From NCBI GenBank assembly GCA_009781535.1, contig WQXX01000065.1, positions 1 through 6,196 on the forward strand: DNA of 6,196 nucleotides. Reading direction: 5' to 3'. Below the pieces are notes generated by a model that searched no databases, was not told the DNA's origin, and saw nothing but the letters and a program-made list of their open reading frames with translations. The DNA comes from Coriobacteriia bacterium. GTDB lineage: Bacteria > Actinomycetota > Coriobacteriia > Coriobacteriales > UBA8131. Shown one piece after another: positions 1 through 4,972 of this stretch. Position 1 is the first letter of the stretch. Each line of letters starts with the position of its first letter. Made by a program: the position numbers and the translations under genes.

Positions 1-656
1 GCGATACGTTCCTTAAGGTCGGTTACAGAACTCGCTAGGCAGAATATCGCCATGATCTCGGAGGCGACCGTGATGTCAAAACCGTCTTCGCGAGGCACGC
101 CGTTACTCTTGCCTCCAAGCCCGCAGATGATAAAGCGCAGCTGGCGGTCGTTCATGTCAAGGACGCGTTTCCAGGTGACGTTGCGCACATCGATGTCCAA
201 GGTATTGCCTTGTTGGATATGGTTGTCAATCAGAGCTGCCAGCAGGTTGTTTGCTGCCCCGATGGCATGAAAGTCGCCCGTAAAGTGCAAATTGATATCC
301 TCCATCGGTATCACCTGGGCATATCCACCGCCGGCAGCCCCGCCCTTGACTCCAAAGGCCGGTCCGAGCGATGGCTCCCGCAGGGCAACGACTGCCTTCT
401 TTCCGAGACACGTCAGCGCATCTGCAAGGCCCACTGTCGTGGTGGTCTTACCTTCTCCCGCTGGCGTCGGATTAATTGCTGTTACAAGTATCAATTTACC
501 ATCAGGGCGACTGTCCGCATCAAGGAGTGTGTAGTCGATCTTGGCTTTGTACTTGCCGTACTGCTCGAGGCATTCGGGGTCCATGCCAAGTTTCTCGGCG
601 ATTTTGGTGATTCGCAAAGGTTTTGTCGCCTGAGCGATCTCGATATCTGAAAGCAT
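1..656 (-). CDS. fhs: Formate-tetrahydrofolate ligase, N-terminal part (cut by window edge)
   Basis: Formate-THF ligase makes 10-formyl-THF from formate, THF and ATP in the cytoplasm. It feeds purine and formyl-Met synthesis and, in acetogens, the methyl branch of the Wood-Ljungdahl pathway. The 218 complete codons present match the family from the first residues: SDIEIAQA near 3-10, YGKYKAKI at 33-40, PDGKLILVTAINPTPAGEGK at 51-70 with the nucleotide-binding loop PAGEGKTTTT at 65-74, REPSLGPAFG at 93-102, KGGAAGGGYAQVIPMEDINL at 104-123, DNHIQQGN at 144-151, and GLGGKSNGVPRE at 179-190. The family is usually about 555 residues, so roughly 60% lies beyond position 1. I chose the ATG at 656: AAAGG sits six bases upstream, and family similarity begins here. 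An in-frame ATG at 674 would add six residues (MEERKG) but has no evident ribosome site. It follows the methyltransferase gene after 62 bases with no terminator, so the two are probably co-transcribed. Confidence 0.96.
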   Translation of the reverse strand, partial: MLSDIEIAQATKPLRITKIAEKLGMDPECLEQYGKYKAKIDYTLLDADSRPDGKLILVTAINPTPAGEGKTTTTVGLADALTCLGKKAVVALREPSLGPAFGVKGGAAGGGYAQVIPMEDINLHFTGDFHAIGAANNLLAALIDNHIQQGNTLDIDVRNVTWKRVLDMNDRQLRFIICGLGGKSNGVPREDGFDITVASEIMAIFCLASSVTDLKERI

Positions 657-718
657 TCCTTTCCTTTCTTCCATGCGCTTACAGCCAGTGCATATTCTTT
701 CTGGTCGACATTCGTCAT

Positions 719-1525
719 TTACGCCGGTTTGGTTCCAAAGAGCCCGGCGCGATAGGCGCGCAGATAATCCATGCAATACTCGTCTTGGTTGAGTAATGCA
801 GCTGTCGAATGTAAGGTCGCCTGCATGTCGGATGACAGGGGATCCATGATGGCGCTGTCCATGCCGGCTGCCATCGCCAGAGCAAGGAACTGCATGTTGA
901 TCGCCTTGCGATACGGCATACCAAAGGAGATGTTGCTTAAGCCTGATGTAAAGTGCACCTCAGGAAAGTCTTTTTTAATAAGCGATATCGCCTCGGTAAA
1001 ACTTGACAGCGAGTCCTGCTTGGTAGCCAGCGTAGTAACGAGCGGATCGATGAAGATACGCTCAGTTTCGATACCGGCCTCATTGGCTTTCTTGATGATC
1101 TCAGCTGCGATTCTCGCTTTGACCTGCGGATCATCGGGAATACCTTTCTTGTCACAAGTCAGCGCGATTATGCCCCACTTGGTATCTGCAATCGCGGGAA
1201 AGATCGCCTCGCACTTGCCTTCCTCCAGCGATACCGAATTGAGCAATCCCGGATTCTTGACCAGTTGCATCATATCGAGCAGCACCTGGGGGTCAGAACT
1301 GTCAATGCACAGCGGCGTATCCACCTCGTCTTGCACGATGCCGATAAGCCACGTCAAGGTCTCCCGTTCGATTGCCGGAGCGGTTCCAGCGCATATGTCG
1401 AGATAGTCTGCCCCACCTGATGCCTGACCTTGGGCGATCTGGCGGATATACGCCTCGTCCTTCGCTTCGATGGCCGCCATCGTCTTGGGGATAAAACCGT
1501 TGATCTTCTCTCCAATAATAATCAT
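719..1525 (-). CDS. Methyltetrahydrofolate:corrinoid methyltransferase, MtgA/AcsE superfamily
   Basis: This 268-residue TIM-barrel protein should move a methyl group between 5-methyl-THF and a corrinoid protein in the cytoplasm. It starts MIIIGEKING and has the pterin-binding barrel pattern: GADYLDICAG at 38-47, CIDSSDP at 73-79, GLLNSVS at 93-99, ALTCDKKGIP at 121-130, FIDPLV at 158-163, GLSNISFGMP at 195-204, and AMDS-like GMDSAIMDP at 221-229. Asp75, Asn96, Asp160 and Asn198 match in position (within one residue) the Asp75, Asn96, Asp160 and Asn199 I recall from Moorella AcsE. Wording such as SGLSNISFGMPYRK and LLNSVSLE resembles MtgA-type enzymes of betaine demethylation more than classic AcsE; that is from memory. 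GGGAG lies five bases before the ATG. The next gene is fhs, which fits folate C1 metabolism. No corrinoid protein or AcsCD subunit is in view, so the physiological partner is unknown. Confidence 0.88.
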   Translation of the reverse strand: MIIIGEKINGFIPKTMAAIEAKDEAYIRQIAQGQASGGADYLDICAGTAPAIERETLTWLIGIVQDEVDTPLCIDSSDPQVLLDMMQLVKNPGLLNSVSLEEGKCEAIFPAIADTKWGIIALTCDKKGIPDDPQVKARIAAEIIKKANEAGIETERIFIDPLVTTLATKQDSLSSFTEAISLIKKDFPEVHFTSGLSNISFGMPYRKAINMQFLALAMAAGMDSAIMDPLSSDMQATLHSTAALLNQDEYCMDYLRAYRAGLFGTKPA

Positions 1526-1549
1526 ATCTGCTCCCGCCTGTCTTTGTAG

Positions 1550-1561
1550 TCGCCTTGGCGA
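1550..1561. repeat. Small inverted repeat between lepB and the methyltransferase gene
   Basis: The 54-base gap between lepB and the methyltransferase gene holds a perfect inverted repeat, TCGCC-TT-GGCGA. The arms are five bases with a two-base centre, so any RNA hairpin would be tight, and no T-run follows on either strand. It is probably not a strong terminator; it could be a weak hairpin or chance. The rest of the gap carries only the GGGAG ribosome site of the methyltransferase gene. Confidence 0.3.
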
Positions 1562-1579
1562 TTATGCATAGCGTTTACA

Positions 1580-2521
1580 CTATGAGGATGAGCTTCCCAT
1601 GAAACGTATGTCTTTAGGCGGCCAGAAAATCATGACCACGCGTCCTTTGACCGTATCAACAGGTACCGGGCCAAAATATCGGCTGTCCGAGGAGATGGTG
1701 CGGTTATCCCCCATCACCCAGATGTAGCCTTCAGGAACGGTAAAGGGATAGCTGATAGGAATATCCTGAAAATGCACGGGGCGTTCCTCCGAACGCATGC
1801 CACGCGTGTAAGGTTCATAAAGCGGTTTACCATTCAGGTACACTCGTCCGTCCCTGAGATCCACCACATCTCCTGCAAGCGCAATGACGCGTTTTACAAG
1901 GATGCGGTTCGGTTGCGTCATGTCATCAAAGACGACGATTTCACCGCGTTCAATCGGGTTGAAAAGATAGGTGACCTTTTCTGCCATGATCTTGTCGCCG
2001 ATCAGCAAGGTTGTTTCCATCGAACCCGAGGGGATCTCGAAAGGCTGGATAACAAAATTCTTTACCAGCCACGTTAGACCGGAAGCCAGAAGCAGGACAA
2101 GGGCGAACTCGATAACAAAACGCAGGAAGGACAGACTTGCAGGACCGTTTGGCTTGGGTTGTGCAAGTGGCTCGGACTCAAAGATACGATCAAGCGCTGA
2201 CTCTTCGCCAAGTTCAAGGTTTAGTTCAGGGGTAATACGGGAGAAAAACTCCTCGTCGGATTCGAGGTTTGCCTGCAAAGCGCCGTCGTCCTGCTCAGGC
2301 TCTACCTCAAAAATGCTATTTTGGAAGGACTCGTCGCCAGACCCAGGGTTTGCCTCCGAGTCTATAGAGGAGAAAAACTCCTCGTCGGATTCAGGGCTTG
2401 CGTCCGGAGCAACTATATTCGATGACCCGTCGTCTGGGAAAGGTTCCAATCCAAGAGCATGCTCCGGCTCAGATTGAGGTTGTACCTCTGGGAGCTTGAT
2501 TTTTGGACGTGGACGACTCAT
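1580..2521 (-). CDS. lepB: Type I signal peptidase with long acidic N-terminal tail
   Basis: Signal peptidase I cleaves signal peptides from exported proteins at the outer face of the membrane with a Ser/Lys dyad. In this 313-residue protein one membrane span lies at about 132-153. It is followed by the catalytic box IPSGSMETTL with nucleophile Ser167, the box RILVKRVIALAGD with general-base Lys210, and the box GDNRTISSDSRYFGPV from 271, where Ser277, Asp279 and Arg281 match conserved family positions. The C-terminus is MIFWPPKDIRF. Residues 1-125 are unusual: an acidic, Pro/Ser/Glu-rich, low-complexity region that should lie in the cytoplasm, where typical Gram-positive enzymes have only a short tail. 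It contains two copies of a unit starting SDEEFFS, at 45 and 88. The ATG at 2521 was chosen because the reading frame and acidic tail begin there; the ribosome site is weak (GGAA). It starts 20 bases after the stop of the upstream membrane gene, indicating an operon. Confidence 0.95.
   Translation of the reverse strand: MSRPRPKIKLPEVQPQSEPEHALGLEPFPDDGSSNIVAPDASPESDEEFFSSIDSEANPGSGDESFQNSIFEVEPEQDDGALQANLESDEEFFSRITPELNLELGEESALDRIFESEPLAQPKPNGPASLSFLRFVIEFALVLLLASGLTWLVKNFVIQPFEIPSGSMETTLLIGDKIMAEKVTYLFNPIERGEIVVFDDMTQPNRILVKRVIALAGDVVDLRDGRVYLNGKPLYEPYTRGMRSEERPVHFQDIPISYPFTVPEGYIWVMGDNRTISSDSRYFGPVPVDTVKGRVVMIFWPPKDIRFMGSSSS
2240..2263 (-). repeat. Direct repeat copy 2 inside lepB tail
   Basis: Twenty-four bases here are identical to positions 2369-2392, offset 129 bases, exactly 43 codons in the same frame. 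This copy encodes SDEEFFS at residues 88-94 plus flanking bases. Together with the matching xxIFExEP motif 43 residues apart (68-75 and 111-118), it marks a duplicated unit in the cytoplasmic tail. Confidence 0.85.
2369..2392 (-). repeat. Direct repeat copy 1 inside lepB tail
   Basis: This is the first copy in the lepB reading direction, encoding SDEEFFS at residues 45-51. It is identical over 24 bases to 2240-2263. The rest of the 43-codon unit has diverged, so the exact block is either conserved by selection or kept alike by recombination. Confidence 0.85.
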
Positions 2522-2541
2522 TGCATTATTCCGTTTTCTTC

Positions 2542-3423
2542 CTATCGAAGCGAGATAGAGATGGTACGTTGGTTAGGCGAGATACTCGATCCCTGCGGCA
2601 CACCAATGGCGCCATAATCATACGACAGTTTGAGCTGCCAGAACGTGGGAGCGTCTTCTGAATCCGTCGAACCATTGAAAACGTACTCTTCTTTTTTAAC
2701 CCTTTTGACTACTGCTGTCGGGTCGACATAGACCGTATAATCTGCCGCGGTCAATGTTGGATACTTGTAGTCAGCTGCAGGAACCACCTTTGCAACCCGC
2801 AGTGCGTTGAAAAGCATGTCCTCTGTGTGGACAAACGAGACAAACGAAGCGGAAGGATATCCGAGCATCTCCAGGGAACTCATAAAGTAGACCCCGACAA
2901 CAATTTCCTCGCTGTCAAGGCTTAAATAGACGCTTGGCATCACAACGGAAACAAGCGGCGCACCTGAGGATTCCTGTGGTTGATACGTCAGGACCACCAG
3001 TTGCTTTACCGCCGGGTTGTCCTGGTCTTCTGCTTCATCGGTCTTTGTTATGACATAATCATCTCCCAAGGCAGCAATCGCATCATCGACGGTGAGCCTA
3101 AATAATGACGCCAGGTCTGGAATTGTCGTTGTCTTAACCGTCACAACATTGGTTGTGGTGTTATCGCTCAGGTCATTTATAACATCAATCGGTGGTGCAA
3201 CGGGAGTCATGTGTTCCGGTTGCTGATCGATAACAAGCAAATACCCAAGGTATACGACGCCTCCGAGAGCAAGCAGGATAAGGATGATGAATACGATAAG
3301 CGTATTTTTGGTTCGACGCGATTTCTTTTCAGCATCCGGAGATGTGGAATAGTATCGTTCGGCGAAGTCGTCTTGTATGCTATCTGCCCATTGCGTCTGT
3401 GCTGTTGCCTGTCCTACAATCAT
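2542..3423 (-). CDS. Bitopic membrane protein of unknown function, next to lepB
   Basis: I do not recognise this 293-residue protein. Residues 1-40 are hydrophilic and end in a basic stretch (KKSRRTKN), followed by a membrane span at about 41-65 (TLIVFIILILLALGGVVYLG), so the N-terminus should be inside and the 225-residue remainder outside. After a Pro/Thr-rich linker (about 66-105) comes IPDLASLFRLTVDDAIAALG, which loosely recalls the start of PASTA domains. The rest is a mixed hydrophobic/acidic domain with no cysteine pairs or catalytic motif I can name; it ends QRTISISLR. The start is the ATG at 3423, with AGGAG five bases upstream; a longer reading would need a TTG at 3441 with no ribosome site. 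It lies 44 bases after the tail-anchored gene and 20 bases before lepB, so one transcript is likely. A link to protein export or the cell envelope is inferred from that context only. Confidence 0.85.
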   Translation of the reverse strand: MIVGQATAQTQWADSIQDDFAERYYSTSPDAEKKSRRTKNTLIVFIILILLALGGVVYLGYLLVIDQQPEHMTPVAPPIDVINDLSDNTTTNVVTVKTTTIPDLASLFRLTVDDAIAALGDDYVITKTDEAEDQDNPAVKQLVVLTYQPQESSGAPLVSVVMPSVYLSLDSEEIVVGVYFMSSLEMLGYPSASFVSFVHTEDMLFNALRVAKVVPAADYKYPTLTAADYTVYVDPTAVVKRVKKEEYVFNGSTDSEDAPTFWQLKLSYDYGAIGVPQGSSISPNQRTISISLR

Positions 3424-3428
3424 TACTG

Positions 3429-3433
3429 CTCCT
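3429..3433 (-). promoter_or_regulatory. Ribosome binding site fixing the start of the bitopic membrane protein
   Basis: AGGAG on the minus strand lies five bases before the ATG at 3423. The alternative TTG start 18 bases further upstream has no comparable site, so this element decides the start. Confidence 0.7.
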
Positions 3434-3467
3434 GTTGCCAATCGATAAAGGGTATTACGCGTGTTCG

Positions 3468-4016
3468 CTAAAAGGGAAGTTCAATGAATCCCAGTTGGGT
3501 ATTCGCGATATAAACGAATGCCGCAACAAGACCTATGAGACACACGATAAGGATGACTTTGCGTGCTAATGAGAACGGTACCGCATCGTCGTCTTGCGGA
3601 TGGGCTTGCTTTTTCCCAAAGCGACCAAGGAACTTGTCGATTTCTTCATCCGTATCCGAGTCGTCATAGTCTACATAGCTGGTCTTTAGCACATCGTCAG
3701 AGCGGTTGTCGGCTCTATCACGGGCGCCCTTCGCGGCATTGTAGGAACTACCATCTGCTCCCCAGCCCGCCTCTACAACTGCTACTGCCTCTGATACCTT
3801 AGTTTCTTGCATGGATGGCGTTGCAGCAGAACTGCTGATGAGTATCACATCGTCCTCATCGACATCCCAGCTCGAAGCTTTCGTGGAGCTGTTGCTGGCA
3901 TCCCGGCTCGAAGCGTCCACAGCAACACCATCAGCAGCGTAAGCTGATAAGCGACTACTGATATTCGGCTCCTCCGCAAAACCAGAGGAGTATGATGCTT
4001 GTTCATTTGAGGACAT
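3468..4016 (-). CDS. Ser/Asp-rich protein with C-terminal membrane anchor, unknown function
   Basis: I do not recognise this 182-residue protein. Residues 1-145 are hydrophilic, rich in Ser, Ala and Asp, and probably disordered. There are acidic runs such as DVDEDDV near 51-57 and DYDDSDTDEEIDKFLGRFGK near 117-136. A single hydrophobic segment at about 153-172 (VILIVCLIGLVAAFVYIA) follows a basic ARK and leaves only about ten residues (QLGFIELPF) outside. This suggests a tail-anchored protein with its bulk in the cytoplasm. The many Ser and Asp residues could suit phosphorylation or charge-based docking, but that is speculation. The ATG at 4016 is the first in frame after an upstream stop; the ribosome site is weak (GAGAG about eleven bases away). 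It is the first gene after a 292-base non-coding gap and so probably heads the unit with the bitopic protein and lepB. Confidence 0.8.
   Translation of the reverse strand: MSSNEQASYSSGFAEEPNISSRLSAYAADGVAVDASSRDASNSSTKASSWDVDEDDVILISSSAATPSMQETKVSEAVAVVEAGWGADGSSYNAAKGARDRADNRSDDVLKTSYVDYDDSDTDEEIDKFLGRFGKKQAHPQDDDAVPFSLARKVILIVCLIGLVAAFVYIANTQLGFIELPF
3864..3878 (-). repeat. Short direct repeat in the Ser/Asp-rich gene, with copy at 3900-3914
   Basis: Fifteen bases here match positions 3900-3914 with one difference, offset 36 bases, exactly 12 codons. The copies encode SSWD and SSRD in the low-complexity region, consistent with growth of the disordered tail by short in-frame duplication. 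Confidence 0.5.
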
Positions 4017-4161
4017 GTCCCGCGGCGCTCTCTATCTGCAGCATATGCGTGCTACGTTAACAATTCCTGCATACCGTTATTGTACGACAAAACAACCGAT
4101 TGCGGGCACCTTGCCTATTGTGGAAGAGCATGCGCACGGCAACAGGAAGGAAACCCTTTTA

Positions 4162-4184
4162 TCATCGCATGCGGGCGTTGAGTT
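4162..4184 (-). repeat. Intergenic copy of the hisE 3' end (23 bases)
   Basis: These 23 bases are identical to 4309-4331, the last six codons and TGA stop of hisE plus two bases, offset 147 bases. The match ends abruptly on both sides; the next bases do not continue hisE. It is either the end of an older hisE left behind when a 124-base segment arrived, or one arm of a repeat flanking that segment. Confidence 0.85.
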
Positions 4185-4279
4185 GCGGATGGGAGACAGG
4201 GAATACAATTTTCATGTTCGCCATCTGGCGACCAGCTATCAGGCAACACACTCACTCACCCTACAACTTTACCGGTAGG

Positions 4280-4298
4280 CCCCGGATCAAGCCCGGGG
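4280..4298. repeat. GC-rich palindrome after hisE, possible histidine operon terminator
   Basis: CCCCGG and CCGGGG arms enclose a seven-base centre (ATCAAGC on the plus strand). On the minus strand a G-T pair can extend the stem to seven, so the RNA hairpin is slightly better in the direction of the his genes. It begins ten bases beyond the hisE stop, where a terminator would be expected. No T-run follows, so it may instead be a dispersed palindromic repeat or an mRNA-stabilising hairpin. Similar CCCCGG-loop-CCGGGG units are, as I recall, dispersed intergenic repeats in several bacterial groups. Confidence 0.45.
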
Positions 4299-4308
4299 TG
4301 ACAAACGG

Positions 4309-4331
4309 TCATCGCATGCGGGCGTTGAGTT
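4309..4331 (-). repeat. hisE 3' end, original copy of the 23-base direct repeat
   Basis: This block encodes the HisE C-terminus LNARMR and its TGA. The identical copy is at 4162-4184. Because the stop lies inside the repeat, recombination between the copies would remove the 147-base unit without changing HisE. Confidence 0.85.
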
Positions 4332-4626
4332 CGCCTGCAAGCTCGCTCAAATCAATGCCCGCACGCTCCAGGGCTACGAGCAGATGATAGGTCAGGTCGG
4401 CAGCTTCGTAACGGATATGGTCGTGGTCGTCGTCTTTGATAGCCAAAGCAAGCTCCAAGGCCTCCTCGTTAAGCTTTTTGAGTACATAGTCGACGGGCTC
4501 CGTGAGCAGCCTGGTTGTATAACTGCCCTCAGGCAGCTGCTCATGGCGCTGCCTGATGAGCGCGGCAAGCCCATCAAGGGTTTCGCCTATCACGCCCGGC
4601 TGCACGTCTGCGGTTCGCTCTCCCAT
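4309..4626 (-). CDS. hisE: Phosphoribosyl-ATP pyrophosphatase
   Basis: HisE hydrolyses phosphoribosyl-ATP to phosphoribosyl-AMP and pyrophosphate, the second step of histidine synthesis, in the cytoplasm. The 105-residue protein has the MazG-like helical pattern: LAALIRQRHEQLPEGSYTTR (21-40), the metal-binding helix KKLNEEALELALAIK at 50-64 with Glu54, Glu55 and Glu58, and YEAADLTYHLLVAL at 73-86 with Glu74 and Asp77. Length is normal for a stand-alone enzyme. The ATG at 4626 has a strong site, AGGAGG, eight bases upstream, which lies in the last codons of hisI. The gene is in the same frame as hisI, separated by TAG and CGT only. Residues 1-18 before the domain resemble a linker, as expected if it was once the second half of HisIE. 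Its last six codons and stop form part of a direct repeat. Confidence 0.95.
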   Translation of the reverse strand: MGERTADVQPGVIGETLDGLAALIRQRHEQLPEGSYTTRLLTEPVDYVLKKLNEEALELALAIKDDDHDHIRYEAADLTYHLLVALERAGIDLSELAGELNARMR

Positions 4627-4629
4627 ACG

Positions 4630-4947
4630 CTACTCCTCCTCAATAAAACGGAAGAAGCACGTACGATTACCCGTGTGGCATGCAGGACCGGGGCTGTTAA
4701 CCAACACCAGCAGGCAGTCGGCGTCGCAATCGTACCTGACGTCGATAAGCTGCTGGACATTACCGCTCGTCGCCCCCTTGTTCCAGAATTCCTGGCGCGA
4801 GCGGCTCCAAAACCATGTGGTCTTGGTGTCTATGGTGCGCCTGAGGGATTCGACATTCATATAAGCGAGCATTAAAACTTCGCCGGTATCAAACTGCTGC
4901 ACGATTGCGGGGATGAGCCCCTGTGCATCGAATCGCAACTCTTCCAT
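4630..4947 (-). CDS. hisI: Phosphoribosyl-AMP cyclohydrolase
   Basis: HisI opens the adenine ring of phosphoribosyl-AMP, the third step of histidine synthesis, as a zinc- and magnesium-dependent dimer. The 105 residues carry all family blocks: LRFDAQGLIPAIVQ (4-17), GEVLMLAYMN (22-31), WFWSRSRQEFWNKGATSGN (45-63), YDCDADCLLVLV (72-83), and GPACHTGNRTCFF (87-99). Asp73, Asp75 and Asp77 form the DxDxD metal site. Cys74, Cys90 and Cys97 have the 16- and 7-residue spacing of the zinc cysteines I recall from the Methanothermobacter enzyme (93, 109, 116). The ATG at 4947 has GGGAG nine bases upstream and starts 25 bases after hisF. The C-terminus FIEEE is encoded by GAG repeats that also serve as the hisE ribosome site. 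It ends in TAG, one codon before hisE in the same frame. Confidence 0.96.
   Translation of the reverse strand: MEELRFDAQGLIPAIVQQFDTGEVLMLAYMNVESLRRTIDTKTTWFWSRSRQEFWNKGATSGNVQQLIDVRYDCDADCLLVLVNSPGPACHTGNRTCFFRFIEEE
4633..4641 (-). promoter_or_regulatory. hisE ribosome binding site inside the hisI 3' end
   Basis: GAGGAGGAG on the minus strand encodes the last three Glu codons of HisI and at the same time gives a near-perfect Shine-Dalgarno site for the ATG at 4626. This favours translational coupling: ribosomes ending on TAG at 4632-4630 can restart six bases on. Confidence 0.75.
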
Positions 4948-4972
4948 GTGCGTTTGCTCCCTTGGTTACCGT

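Larger units (their letters stand above)
4017..4308. other. Non-coding gap between hisE and the membrane-protein unit
   Basis: This 292-base stretch separates two same-strand gene groups. On the hisE side it holds the GC-rich palindrome (4280-4298), an inverted repeat TCGCCA-TC-TGGCGA (4218-4231), and a 23-base copy of the hisE end (4162-4184). On the other side I looked for a promoter for the membrane-protein genes. The best -10-like hexamer on the minus strand is TACAAT at 4084-4079, about 63 bases before the ATG at 4016, but no convincing -35 box lies 16 to 18 bases upstream, so I do not call it. A plus-strand reading frame spans most of the gap but shows no family features and has a poorly placed ribosome site. 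I saw no tRNA or riboswitch. Confidence 0.6.

Noticed and set aside
771..1406. Long plus-strand frame (211 codons) opposite the methyltransferase gene
   Set aside because: It is antisense to a well supported gene, and its sequence is Ser/Ile-rich without any domain pattern; it mirrors the codon bias of the true gene.
3424..3441. Longer start (TTG at 3441) for the bitopic membrane protein
   Set aside because: The ATG at 3423 has AGGAG at ideal spacing; the TTG has no ribosome site and would add six unremarkable residues.
4079..4084. TACAAT as a -10 box for the membrane-protein unit (minus strand)
   Set aside because: No -35-like hexamer lies 16 to 18 bases upstream and there is no TGn extension, so I kept it as a note within the gap entry.
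4218..4231. Inverted repeat TCGCCA-TC-TGGCGA as a terminator or operator
   Set aside because: The loop is too small for a stable full hairpin, no T-run follows, and the only similar unit, at 1550-1561, shares just the TCGCC/GGCGA arms, likely by chance.
4015..4278. Plus-strand 87-codon frame filling most of the hisE-downstream gap
   Set aside because: Its ATG overlaps the opposite-strand start of the Ser/Asp-rich gene, the GAGG upstream is only two bases away, and the protein has no family-like pattern. It also runs through the repeat copy.
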